Shown piece by piece: positions 23,147 to 35,600 of a stretch of DNA of 64,000 nt. The stretch comes from Cardiocondyla obscurior. Lineage: Eukaryota; Arthropoda; Insecta; Hymenoptera; Formicidae. Location: positions 8,432,001 to 8,496,000 of the forward strand of contig NC_091869.1 in NCBI RefSeq assembly GCF_019399895.1, written 5' to 3'. Made by a program: the position numbers and the translations under genes. How positions within the stretch are numbered: the stretch's first letter is position 1; every line of letters starts with the position of its first letter. The notes under the pieces were generated by a model that had not been told where the DNA came from, ran no database searches, and saw only the letters and a list, made by a program, of their open reading frames with translations.

Positions 23147-23294
23147 TGCGGTTGGAATGCGTGGTGCGTGCATGAACGAGGCGGTTCTGCGCATCGTCTT
23201 GCGGTTGGTTTGCGGTTCTGGGGGTAGCTAGGCCCGATCATTGGCCGCGGGGGTGTCAGGGGTGGTTTTTGGGGGTGTGGTGGCACCTTGCGGT
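23147..23294 (+). promoter_or_regulatory. Cluster of five Runx sites (TGYGGT)
   Basis: TGCGGT at 23147-23152, 23200-23205, 23211-23216 and 23289-23294, and TGTGGT at 23276-23281, all on the + strand, with a weaker CGTGGT at 23160-23165. TGYGGT is the established Runt-domain consensus. Both strands of a random 148-bp segment would hold far fewer than one match. The location between two Runx genes makes auto- or cross-regulation a reasonable inference. G/T-rich composition could also inflate the count. Confidence 0.45.
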
Positions 23295-23499
23295 TTGCGG
23301 GCTGATCTGCCACCAGAACAGGGCGGCCCTCTTATCGACCTTCCATTGGTTCTCCTTAGGATACCGAGGCATTGACTTTAGAGAGAAAGATTCAATCAAC
23401 ACGCCGGCTGTCATCTCGTGGTCGCAAAAATTGTTTGTACTGTCGATTAGTAGGAAAAAATTTGTAATACGTTTATAATTTAAAATATATTCCTTATTC

Positions 23500-26030
23500 C
23501 TCTAATAAATTGTAATACAAAGTATTGAATCTAAATTTTAAGAACATAATTTTTTATTAAAAAAAAAGAAAAAACAATTCTAGACACACTACCGCATATA
23601 ATTTTTACGAGTACGAGACTTTGACAAGCTGCTGCAATCTCTGTTATGCAACGATCGGCCCGGTAACACCCTTGGCGCGCACGTCGCGGGTTTAACGTGA
23701 GCGGCAAGTGGGTAGAAATTAAACGATCTTTTCAAATTCGTAGGCTTGTATATTACTTGGCTCGCTCAGCCGGCATTGAAACAACCCTCGCCTGGGGAAG
23801 CTACTCCCGACGTTTAATTACGCGTCCCTCCGTTGAAGCGACGAAGGCTCCCTTTCATTAAGGCAATAATTTTAATAATTTTTATCTTTCTGTATAATCT
23901 GCCTAATTAAAATTACGCTTTGATCGCGCCGCAGTGCCCGCCCCCACTTAATACCGTTTCCCCGACGGCATTTTGCGCCGTCCGCCGTCTTAATGCACGG
24001 TATCATTCTTACCTTTCTCTATGTGACGCCAAATTAGTAAAAGGTATTACAAACTTCATCCACTTTGACAGGAATCGTTAATTTTATCGGATAATTTTTG
24101 AGGTACCAGAATTAAAAAGTAAAAGAAAAAAGAAAGAATAAGTAAATAAAATAAAGTAACGAAAGAGCATGTTCTCTTTGAGATAAAATTGGAAATCTAT
24201 GGGAAAAGAAGAGAGCATCGTATCGAGCCGGGTATCTTTCAGAAGACCGCGAGGTTTGCGTTATCAGAGCGTGTTCCTTTAACGCTTTTCGTTTCACCCA
24301 ACACTTTTGAAAACTTTCCAACCCGCTCGTCCCTTCTCATTCATTTTGCTCTCCTCAGCTCTTTTCGCTGGCCGGCCGTCCGCGCAAAAAGATCCAAAGG
24401 GCCAGAGGTCGTAGGCAAATCCGGAAAATAAGAGAGAGCGAAAGAGAGAAGAAGGGGGATGGGGGAGAACGAAGAAACGCGGAGGAAAGGGAAAGAAAGA
24501 TAGATCGATTCGCAGCGGAAAAGGAGGCGCGTATTCAAATGTTGATGAAATTGACCAGACGCACTTTGATCTGGCCTCTTCAAATATTCGCCAAGAGATT
24601 GGAGTGAACATCTGAGGAGAGCGAGAATTATCTTTGTCGGACGGAAAAGAGGAAATCCGAACGGGCGCGCATCATCCGAATTATTTGCTCGCGATTATCG
24701 ACTACGCGCGAGAATTTTTGCACCGACAAAGGGAATGTAAAAAAAAATATAAAAAAATAAAAATATAAAAAAAACTTCGATACGAATATATGATGTGAAA
24801 TAAAAAATAAAGTAGGTCTTCGATGATCGGCACGTTTTAATTCAATTGTTTTATGGAAATAGCAAGCAAACGCGATTTTTTTTTTTTCGTACAGTAAAAT
24901 ATTTTTCGTAGTAATAAAAAAGCTGTCGCTGTTTTTCGACAATACGGAAGTCGTCGCGGACTTTCCGCAAGTTCGCCCGCACGTGTGTGTGTGTAGCATT
25001 TGTTCCTCGTTCGGTCGCGCATTAGCGTGCTTTATGCGTGGAACGGCTGCCGCGAAACGAAGGTAAGGGTATGCACCCTCCGTTGGATTTAATATTTAAA
25101 AGCGCATCTGAAATATGTCGATTCTGGCACCATAAACACGGGGGTGCCGCCCCGCACGGACTCGCCTCTTAGTCGCTCGGAGTGTCTCGCATGATTTATT
25201 CGTCGCGTTACTACCCGGACCGTGAGGTTTACCCGAGACGGAATTTGCATTCTCACGTACATCCTCAGGCAGTGAACTATTTAAACGAACGGTTCGGCGG
25301 GCTTTGAGATCATTTAGAATGGCACAGCGTGTTTCAAACTTGAAAATATAAATTGTCTCTATATTTGTAATGATAATGAAATAATTTTTTTTTCATCGTT
25401 GATTTTTACGATTTTACTATTGCGAACGGGTTTCATTGACAGTTGATGATCGCTCGGTTATTCCGTCAGGGTCTCGCGTAATTAGAAACTCATTCTGTGA
25501 CCGGCGTTATACTATTGCGAGGGGCGCGAAAATTCCTTGAGTTACAGAGTCCAACGAGAACTCTCTCATCTCCTTCGAAAGTTATGCGCAACGTTTGGCC
25601 TACCCTGCAACTCGTAATCCCGACGTGATGTACACACATGAGACGCGACCCAGCTCTAGGTGGCACAGTAGCCCTTCGCAGCCCTCCCGGGGTGGCACCG
25701 TCGACCCCCTTAAACGCGAATTTGATATTCGTAAATCTGCCGGCCGGCCTCCATAAATCAAAACTACCCTCCTTCGGTCTGGCCCGCGGAGAGAGATCTA
25801 CGCGGCGGTGCGAGAGGGAAAGCGGGAGGAGGGGGAGGGTGGGAACCCAAAGTACCTTCCCGGCGGAGCCTGCAGCATCCGCTCGACATCTTTCGTTCTC
25901 TTAAAAATTGATTTCTTGCGCGGCGCTTTGATGCCGCGCGGGAGCCTAGAATTCTTTTAGGCGACTTAACGTGCACTTTATTCGTCGATGAATCCCGACT
26001 TTCGTCGTTTTAATGTTTCATCGCCGGAAT
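23500..26030. other. Intergenic DNA, no gene seen
   Basis: Mixed AT-rich and GA-rich sequence. A purine-rich stretch at about 24420-24520 generates long minus-strand frames of biased composition. No protein domain, RNA gene or complete repeat recognised. Confidence 0.6.
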
Positions 26031-26034
26031 GCAG

Positions 26035-26658
26035 TTACCCGAGTGGAAATTGATTCCCACCGTTACCTAATAATACAATTATTATTCTCTAATAACGAGC
26101 CAAGAAAGGCAGATATCTAAACGTTTTTCGCCGCGTACTAGTCTGGCGGTAATGTGAGCACGTGCGTGTGTTGACATCTGGCCGGCAGATCTCGCGATCC
26201 GAGTTCGCATGGTGGAGGACGCGCGGGCGGCGGACGGCGAGAACCGGTTTGTCCAGCGAATTCGACAGTCGACCGTCGCGGTAGTGTTCGTGCGTGTGTT
26301 TTCATCGGCCGGCAGATCTCGCGTTCCAAGTTCACAAGGTGGAGGACGCGCGGGCGGCGGACGGCGAGAACCGGTTCGCCCGGCGATTTCGGCAGTCGAG
26401 CGAGCTTTGCGTAAGGTCAGAACAACAACAGTAAACAAGTACGCGGCGAAAAAAACGTCTAGACATCTATCTAAATACATGGTCTGCGCTGGACAGTGAC
26501 TAAAAGATTGATGCTAGACAGATTTTGTTTCTTTTTTTTTAGAATGACAACTTTATTTCTTGTACCGAGCTAGTCACTTTTTAAGAAATATATTTAATCT
26601 GCGCGATCTAACCACAAATTGTAAAATAGATTAACTGGATAAATTTCCACTTGGGTAA
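26035..26658 (+). mobile_element. Non-autonomous TIR DNA element, copy 1
   Basis: Bounded by terminal inverted repeats: TTACCCGAGTGGAAATTGAT at the left end (from 26035) and its imperfect reverse complement, ending TTTCCACTTGGGTAA, at 26637-26658. A second, internal pair of inverted repeats carries a GTTTTTCGCCGCGTAC core at about 26114-26140 and 26440-26470. The centre holds two direct repeats with a 128-bp period (from 26161 and 26289). No transposase is present, so it would depend on an enzyme encoded elsewhere. The terminal CCC next to a TTA(A)-like sequence is reminiscent of piggyBac-type elements; this is inference. A related copy lies inverted at 46432-47208. Confidence 0.75.
26161..26416 (+). 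repeat. 128-bp direct repeats inside element copy 1
   Basis: CGTGCGTGTGTT recurs at 26161 and 26289, followed in each unit by GGCCGGCAGATCTCGCG, then GGTGGAGGACGCGCGGGC and GGCGAGAACCGGTT. The units differ by point changes and small indels. The same two-unit arrangement is present in copy 2, so the duplication predates spread of the element. Confidence 0.85.
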
Positions 26659-26699
26659 TTGTTAACCTATCGCGTTTGCTCGACTTAAACGACGCTTAT

Positions 26700-29600
26700 G
26701 ACGTTGCCCGATGCGATACAACTTTTTCACGTGCACGTAAGGAACGTTTCCGCGACTTCGAAGTATCGCGCTCGTTGATACTAGTGCAAATTGAACGCGA
26801 ATTATTAAATAAAACGTACAAGTCAAAGCGCGTTTTGCCGAAAGGGGTGAGCGCCGCTTCGGGCGGGCGCAGGGAGGTTTTTCGACGAAATACCTCGCGC
26901 GATACCGCGCATTCTTGCCGTGAGAGTCACCACCGCGCCCTTAATTAAAAATCCAACGAACCCCCAAAAATGAGCCCCCACGGTAGCGTGCGAAAGAGAG
27001 ACGCGCGAGAGGAAGGGCGCTCTTTCTCTCTCTCTTCGGAAGAGAGAAGAGGCCAGAGGGCCACGGTTAAGGGTGGGTAGGTTGTACGTCGAGGCAGACC
27101 GCATTCTTTCGTTTAATTCCCGCGAATTTATAGGAGCGAGCGACGACAAACCGTGCCGCAATACCCGTTGCGCGGCCTTTCCCGTGTTTCTCCTCGTTGC
27201 AGACTCTCCCTTAAAAAGTATTGCCATCCCACGTGGCCGTAATTGGATCCGATGCTGTCGCGGGAAGACCACGCGCCTTTATTGCCACTCTCCTCGCCCG
27301 TATCTTCGCAGTTCCGCGCTTAACGATGTTTTATTTTAATTTTCAATGAGGACGCGTCGCAATGCTCTCGCGTAAATATAAGCGACAATTATCCGCGAGT
27401 GACTGCGCGAATAGCTAATCTGGGGTGACGACGTCTGATAATCCAGCCGGAATCTATGCCGCGTCGTTTAGTTTTGAGGGAAACCGAGACCGAGACTCGC
27501 GGAACGAGGGTAACCGTAGCGGCCGAGGAGGGAGTCTGAAATAATTAAACCGACGCAAGTTTTTACGACAAGGTGTTCATTACCGTGGGTAATTAAGACG
27601 CCCCTTAACTAGACCCGCTAACCATCCCCGGGGGTGGTAAACCAACTTCTCGGTCGGCGCCGCGCGCGGGGGAGAACGTCGCCGCCTTGGAGAAAGCGGG
27701 GAAGTCGTCTCTCGGAGCCCGGGGTACCCGGAAAAGTTTTCTCGTTTTTATAAGCGTAGCCGGACTATTATCGGCGATTATGTTAACGTCGGCTTTTCCG
27801 CCGTCGTCGAAACTACGGCAAACCATTTTTTTTTTTTTTTTATTTTCTTTTCTTTTTACAAAGCGCTCCTTCGTACATTTTTAAATCTCTCTGTTATCAA
27901 AGCGGTTGATCTTTTACCATTTTCTTTCAGTTGTTGCAAACGATAGTTTAGAAATTAGACTCGCAAGTTTTTACGGACAATCGCGAGAACTAAAACCGGC
28001 ATTTTGAAAGACAAGCAGGGCCCAAGTACGTCGAGTCAGGTATTAGGAAGGATCCGAATATCGGCTAAGTCCTTTCTAAGCTGCGCTCTGGCTAGGGAAT
28101 TAGCTTGGCCCTGCGCCCGCATTAATAAGTGACCGTCCTGGGCAAACAGTGTCAGTGATCCCTTGATTTCGGGACCAGTAAGGTTTTCTATACTAGCGCT
28201 GAACTTTGCGAGAAATATTTCCGGCTCTCTCTCTCTCTCTCTTGTTTTTTTTTTTTCTATCAATTTTTATCAATCTATCCGACGGACCTTCTTCGATGAA
28301 AAGTATAATTAAAAAAATTTATCTAATTTATTGGCAACATATCTACATATATTCCGAATTTGTTTCTAATTATTTCTGCGTTGAGTCGAAAACACTCGCG
28401 TCACGGAGGGCTAATCTCCCGCGCGCTTTGCATTGCCGAGACTTAATCGGGGAATCGATCCTAATCTTATCCGAGAAACGCTGGAATACTTGCGGGCAAA
28501 GGTAAGGCAGTCAGGGTCAACAAATCTTCGACCGGCAAACCTCAGACAGATCTTGATATATATATCGAAAACAGCGGCATGTATCCAGACCTCGCAGACA
28601 AGGGACGACGGAGAGCGCGAGATAGCCGGAGTCTGCTGGGAGTGTAGGTGCGAGGAGGGAACGTACGCTGAGGGGGGCATAACTCATCCTCCGTAGCGGG
28701 CGTCGGTGATGTACGGCGGTTGCGGGACAGTCCGGAGGATGAGGTCTATCGGTAGGAGACGACGGCGAGGGCGAATCAGCCCTTAATAAGGCGGAGTGCA
28801 CGCGAGTCGAGTGCAAAAGAGAATGAGCAACCTCGGAGTACCGTAGACTTCGGCCGCTATTCGAACTCGCGCTTATAACCGCACGAGAAACAAAAATAAA
28901 CGTCCGACAATTATGCCGAAGCGACGTAACGGACGATTTACGATAAACGCACCGTCGGAATTGTTTAGCACGTTGTCAAAAATGACGCGCATCTGCATTC
29001 GATGCATCGTGAGACGAGAGAGGAGCTGCTTGTTTCTACATCGGGTTATAAATCTCGCGGGCGTATAAGTATCACGGAATTTCCTGTAAAATTTATCGAC
29101 GCGATCGCGCGGGAGAGCGAAATAAACTCTTAAAATAAAATACGCGGTGAATCACCGAGCGCGAAACAAACCGGAGCGCGGACGCGCGCACACACCTACC
29201 CGATCGTCGTCGAAGGGAACGAAGGGACGTACCGTACGCCGAAGCGTGGAGCACAGAGGCGCCCGACCACCACCGTCACCACCTCACGAAAGGGGAAATT
29301 CCATGTGGCAGAGTTATGGCCCTTGGAGGTGCCGCTGGAGAGCTTGTCTCCGGGCTGGCTCTCGAAGAGCCCTCTCTTTTTTGCATCCGCCGGCCCGTGA
29401 TAAAAAAAGAAAAGGAGAAAGGGACAGAAGAGAAGAACGGTCGAAGAAGAGGAGAGCACCCGGGTACCATCGGCTTCTCCAGTCTCGTTTAAAAGTGATA
29501 AATGCGCAGCTGGGAATATGACTGAGAAAAATAACGCCGAGGGCGTTCGGCGGAAGAGAGCCGGCCGACAAGGGGGGGGGGGCGAGGTGAAGAGGGGCGG

Positions 29601-32600
29601 TCGCCGATTGGGGCTCGAGAAATCGAAAAACTAATATCCGCCCCCGGAGGCCGTTTGTTTCGTATTGTTTCGGACGCCAGACTCCCAGGCGGTTGTCTTT
29701 GGCGTGATTGAGTGTCGCCATTCTTCATGAGTTTCGCGCTTTCTTTTTATCGCGTCTCGAGCCACCCGATGACGACCGGTGTAACGAAGGGCGCGAAAAG
29801 AACGATTGAGGTACTAACGGCACGATTGTAGGCTGCACGCGAGAGTTTCGAATTGTTACCCGCGGCGTACGGACCGATTGGATTGTTAATTATGATTTTA
29901 ATTAGGTGAATTAAGTAGCGATCTGCTGTTAACGTTACAAGACGGAATTAATATCCATGTAACAGGTAATCTGCGAATTGCTCGTATAAACGTAAGGGAC
30001 GCTGGAGTTCGGCCCTTTCTACTTAGTTGGTCAACAAACTCAAGGGCTGTGCGCTTTAAGGGAGGTTAATACGAATACCCTAAAGGGTGTAAATACGGGC
30101 CATCCAATATCTCTAGTTTCTCGTAAGCCCCATCACCCTTAATTATCGTACACCGAGATGAGCCGCGGTGAAACCGATTAGGAGGTTTAATATGCGAACA
30201 ATGCGAGTTAGTTTTTCTCGAAATGTCGGACGAGCGGAGGGAAAAATTCGGGCGTAGCGTATGCCGTGTTTCGCTTAAAATTGGCGCGATATATTTGCGA
30301 AAAGAGACGGTACGGGGCGGCCGGCGACGCCGTTTGTTCGTTCTGCAAGGCAGGTAATGACCATTTAAATGCATGGAATTAATGTAATGTGGAGGAAATG
30401 TTCTCGTCGCGTCTACGGAGGCAGCCGCTACGGCCGAATAAAATTCGCGGTGCTGTACCCACGTGCCTCGTTTGCCTTTCCCTCCCCCCTTTTCTCTTGC
30501 ATGCCACCCCGATTTGGTTAACTGGAAAGTTAGCCCAGATTTCGACCGCGAGAGCTTAATCGAAAAGAAAAAAAATAAAACAACCTCGGATCACCGGATC
30601 GACACTCTTGTCGATTTACGCCGATCGGCGAATCTGCGAAGTGATTTGCGATTGTACTAATTTTAGGATGCGCGATTATTCGTTCGAGCGACCGACTGGT
30701 TTATCTTTCGTTCCTTTTGGGAAATCGGCTGTGATTCGGATTATTTCTAAGCCACGGAAATCCCTCTTTCCGGCGATCTCTTCGCCTCCTGACGATGTGA
30801 CTTTTTAATTCGACGGATTTCTCGGCTTGATTGGCCGGAGCTCGCCGCAATTGCGTGGGGCTGCGCGAAATGAAACGACGGGCGGCGTCTGCGTAACCGA
30901 ATTTAGCGATTTTTAATTCCGAGGAACGGCGCGCCTCGGAGCCAATACAAGGGGCGCCCACCCTAAATCACTAATAAGGCTTCGCAAGCCTTCGTACATC
31001 CCGCCGACAGGGATTTTCCTACTCGGTTCTCATCCCGAATGCCAAGCGCGGCCGTCCGATTAATCCGGACGGCGTCCCGATAAGACTTATCGCCGGCAGA
31101 GAGAGTTTTGGCGACTCTATTTTAAAGCTCTTTTACTCGCCCTGATGTACCGGCTTCAAGAGCGTTTTCAGAAAAATAGCTTCCGCTCCCTTCTGTAATT
31201 TTAATCGCGATTTTTCATCACCGCTGAAATCTTCGTCACTCGCGTTAATTTTGTACGGATCCTCGCTGTATAAATGTTCCGAGAAAATCGGTTTACATCA
31301 GCCGTAATTCGCAGCCGCAGCAGCTCGATGCAATTAATTTTCTTGCTGCAGCTGCATCCGTAGACTTTCTGCGCTTCAGATACGTTCTTGCTGCAAGAAA
31401 CAATCTGCTTACTCGGCAGTCGAGCTTCTCGCGTGCACGCCGATCGATTCCGCTTCTAATTTATACCGGTGCAAAATATTGCTCTCACCTGTCAATTGAT
31501 TAGACTACGTAATTACGGCGAGCGTAAATGTGTGTTTTCCTCGCGTAGAAAGCTCTTTCCCGACGTTTCCGATTTTAAAATTATAATAGAAATTCTCCCG
31601 AGAAATAATGAAAATAATAATTTGTAATATTAAATGTTTAATCGTATATCGCGTAAAGTTGTTCGCTACACTTTTTGTCTTCTTTCGGCGCGAAACGATC
31701 GACTCGAGGATATGACGATTATTTAATCCTCGGCTTTTCCGAAAGATCTGAGAACCGCTGGGTATTGATGCTCGATCAGGCAGCCCCTGGAGGTTTAATT
31801 AAATACAACCCCCTCCCCCCTACTCTGACTCGTGGCTCGGCTACTACCGCCTGTAAAACGAGCAATATTTTTCACGAAAACCGCCTCAACGGATGAGCTC
31901 ATATCTGGCCTCGGTGTCGGAAGTCAGACACGATGAATATCGTTAAACGTTGAATATTTTAATCAACGCCGCGCGATATTTCAAGATTCTAATCTCTAAA
32001 TTAATCCTTTTCTTTTTCAACGGCCTTACTGTCTTGCACGTCTCGTTCTTAAATAACTGCCAGTTTTAATTTATTATTAATATCGAATGGTAATGAAAAA
32101 CGTTCACTTGCATTTATTCTTAACCCGATCAGCAGTTCATCATTTGCGGGTACAGCGGCTGCTATATATATAACTACATATATATATGAAGGAAAGGGCG
32201 TTATCCTACATTAGGTTGATCGCGTCAGCGTACGATCCTATCGTACCGATCGGCGCGTGACGTTGGCAGTAATGCTGCTGGGGATATGACAGGCGCGCAT
32301 GGCACGGGGTGTTGCAACACCCCCCGCGTCAAGAATTCATGCAGGCCCGATGGGGGACCATAATTAACCGAATACCGATACTCACCCGCTTACCCGACTC
32401 CATCTGCGACATACGCGACGCATATATAGCCCGCCCGGCACGTAATTCTACGCACACCTGTCCACGTGAGATATATTATGCGCCGTGCGTGCGTTTTCGT
32501 GAACAAAAAAAAAATATTACAAAGAAGAAACGGATCCCTTTGCTTGAAACCTCAAGCTACAGCTCGGTGCATTTGCGACAGCGGGAAAGCATTTGCAAGT

Positions 32601-35600
32601 GAATGAGATAGTACGCAGGAGTTCGATGATTTCTGTTAGACGTACGTGGAATTAAACGCGAGTCGCATAATTGATTTTATATTATCCGCTGTTTAGAGTA
32701 ATATAATTTCGCAGTGTTCCGTCGAGGCGTTTAAGTTCGACGTCATTTCCGCGCGCGTCTCGCCCGACATTAATTAGACATCGGAAATTCGCGGGGCGAG
32801 GGAGCGGTGCTGATGTCGCCTCGGAGTTTCTCTCGGTCAGCCGGCGAACGGCAAAGGGAAGATCGGATGTAGAAAGCCGATTAAAAATTCCGTCTATCCG
32901 GCACCGCGAAGGCAAGTCGGCGCGCGCTCTCTTATCTACGTCCCGTCGGTGTAACATCTGCGCCGCCTGTGCAAAAAGGAGGGCGACGCAACGGGGGGAG
33001 GCGAGAGGACCTCGTCGCGAGTGTCTCCGTCGTGCTCCTTGGACCACGGTTGCGAAGGAGCGAGGCTGCGTTTCTCTCCCCTCACGGCGCGAAACCCCGC
33101 TTTTCCTGTGTCGTCTCTGCCCTGCTGAGCAACCCCGCTAACCTCTTGCCACCCGTTTGAAGAGAGAGGGAGAGAGAGATTGAGAGGAGAGAAGGAAAGA
33201 GAGAGACAGAACCCCCGCCCCTTTACGGGTCTGCTGGCGGTGGCGGCGGTGTCGTATCTTGGCCTCCGTGGCGCGCCGCTCTATCGACGTACAGCCACCC
33301 TCGGCTCACCTCCTCGCCTTCTCCGCTCCGTTTCCTATTCTCTCTCTTTCCGACTTGGCCTCGCGCTCTTCCACGCGTCTCCCTTTCGCCGACGAATCCT
33401 CGCGCAGCCCCGTCTTTCTCTCGCTTGGACGCGCTTCTCACGTCCGTCTATCCGGATTTCTCTTCGACACACTCGCTTCGCCGACCCCTTCCCCCCCCTC
33501 CCTCCGTAACTCGCGATTGCCAAGATAGCGAGAATGTGGATGCAGCCGGAGGACCGTCTCAGCCACCGCGAGGCCTATGAACGCGCGGGATCAACGCGCT
33601 ATTGAGACGTCTGTCAGCGAATTAGGGCCCGCCGTGTCTTGTCATTTCGCCGGCAGCCTTAGATACAGATTAGATCGGTCGCGGCAGCCCGGATAATTAA
33701 GCTAGATGAAAGCCCGGCGGAGAGTAATATCTGTTAATTCGATTGCAAAACGAATCGTTTGCGTGCAACGAGAAAAACGGGAATAAACAATTATATTAAG
33801 ATTTATAATTAATTACAATATCTGTAATTAAAGTAATAAAAAAATGAGATTTGCGCTCGAGCTAATATTAATATTCAGATAACGTTTAAATAAAGTCTTT
33901 AAATGCCGAATTCGGCATTCGAGCCGACGGTGCAACGTCTCGAGGCGGGTAACGCGCGGATCCGCAAAGTATTGAAAGATCAGACCCGGCCGGCACTCGC
34001 GGTGTACTTTGGGAATACGCGCGGCCCTAAATCAGGGTTGATATCCTCGAAACAATTCGACCCTCCGAGGATGGTGTCCGGCAGCAGGCACTGGCCCGGG
34101 CGGGTAGCACGGAAGAAGATTTAATTAAGCCGGGACCGATTTATCTCTCTGACAGCTAACCCCGTCCTTTCTAGACCCCTTCCCCTTCTCCTCCTCCTCC
34201 CCCATTCCCTCCTCCTTTGGATTTTCGGACCCTCAAACCTCGCGACACTAGATTCTAGACTCGCCGAAAGGGCAAAACCCTTTCACGTACGAACTAAAGC
34301 GTAGGCGTCCCGTCGGCATTCAGTTTCCGTCGACGCTGTCTCGGAATTTTTAAACCGATCCACAGAGTCGGATCCGGAAGTGAAAATAATATATGCAAGT
34401 TGATACGTTCCCGCGTTTTTTTTTCTTTTATTTTTCGTTATTAATTTAAGAAATGCGATTCATCGAAATAGCGAGGATAGGGCAAGAATGTGACGGCGCG
34501 GGTGAATGCACTTTGCTCCGAATTATCGGCGAGCCTTTCGCGCCAACGGCGAATGCACTTTGTAACGAGATAAAGACGCGACTCGAGAAAAGAAAGGTGA
34601 ACGTACTTTGTTGACAACGATCGATGATCTCTACTTGCTGTTAGCTGCACACACGTATGGTCCTCCGGCTCTCACCTCTCGGTCTTCCTCTTTCTCTACA
34701 GCTTTCTCTCTTTCTCTCTCTCTCTCTCGAGGGACTGGTGGCACCCTCCTGCAATTATTAATTAACGCTCCCCTCTCAAGGCATTAACGCGGCTAAGAGC
34801 AACCCCTCTTACGTCCCCGCCAACCCGTACGACCTCCTCCAACCCCTTGCCACTGACTCAAAGCACCATGAAGTAACGATACACCTTGGCTAGGGAGACG
34901 ACTCGACGTAGAAGGAAGGAGGAAGTCGGAAGAGGTCCGACCTGGCGACCTCATCGACTTTGCTCCACAAAGAGAAAGACCCTTGTTATGGGGTGAGCGT
35001 TCGGATACGCACGGCGTGAAAACGGCGTTCAATGGGAAGGGTTAACTCATTCGCGGGAAAACCGCTATATTTTCTCATCTTTATTCGGTCGCTTCGTTCT
35101 CTTTTTTAGCATATACATTTTGCATTATTATATACGTTATTCTTAATAATATATTATCAGTTTTATATAAAACAAAGCAAAATTTATAAATATATTTAAT
35201 TTTCTATACATATATAAAAATTAACATTGAGAATATTAAATAATAAATTAATACGCCGCAAAGAGTGAAAATTCATGCAGATCTTAGATTAACTCGATGA
35301 TTGACTTTTCGTAAAACGGCACGGCCGCGACATAAATCCCGTCCGCTCGTGAGTATCTGCTCGTCGGCGTGGCTCGGTCGTCGGAAGGAGACCGCGGTGA
35401 GAGGACAAAGGGCGCGTGAATCCAGCATAACGCGGCTCCTGCGACAGAGGACAAGATCCTCGACGTGCACACAGAGCCGGAGGGGTTCTGGCGGTCCGCG
35501 CGAAGCGGGATAAGGATTTATAGTTTAATATCTCGGGCGGCCGGGCTCGTCGTCACATTTTCAACCCCCGGGAGAAACTATACACACCGCCACCATCCGC

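Noticed and set aside
26082..26480. 132-codon minus-strand frame with repeated Pro/Arg motifs
   Set aside because: It is the translation of the tandem repeats in the TIR element, not a gene; the similar frame at 46616-46954 lies in the other copy.
28683..28743. 11-bp perfect inverted repeat with a 39-base loop
   Set aside because: An arm pair of this length is expected about once by chance in 64 kb; no other support for an RNA gene.
29147..29521. 124-codon Arg-rich open frame
   Set aside because: Composition-biased, no domain, mirrored by open frames in other phases.
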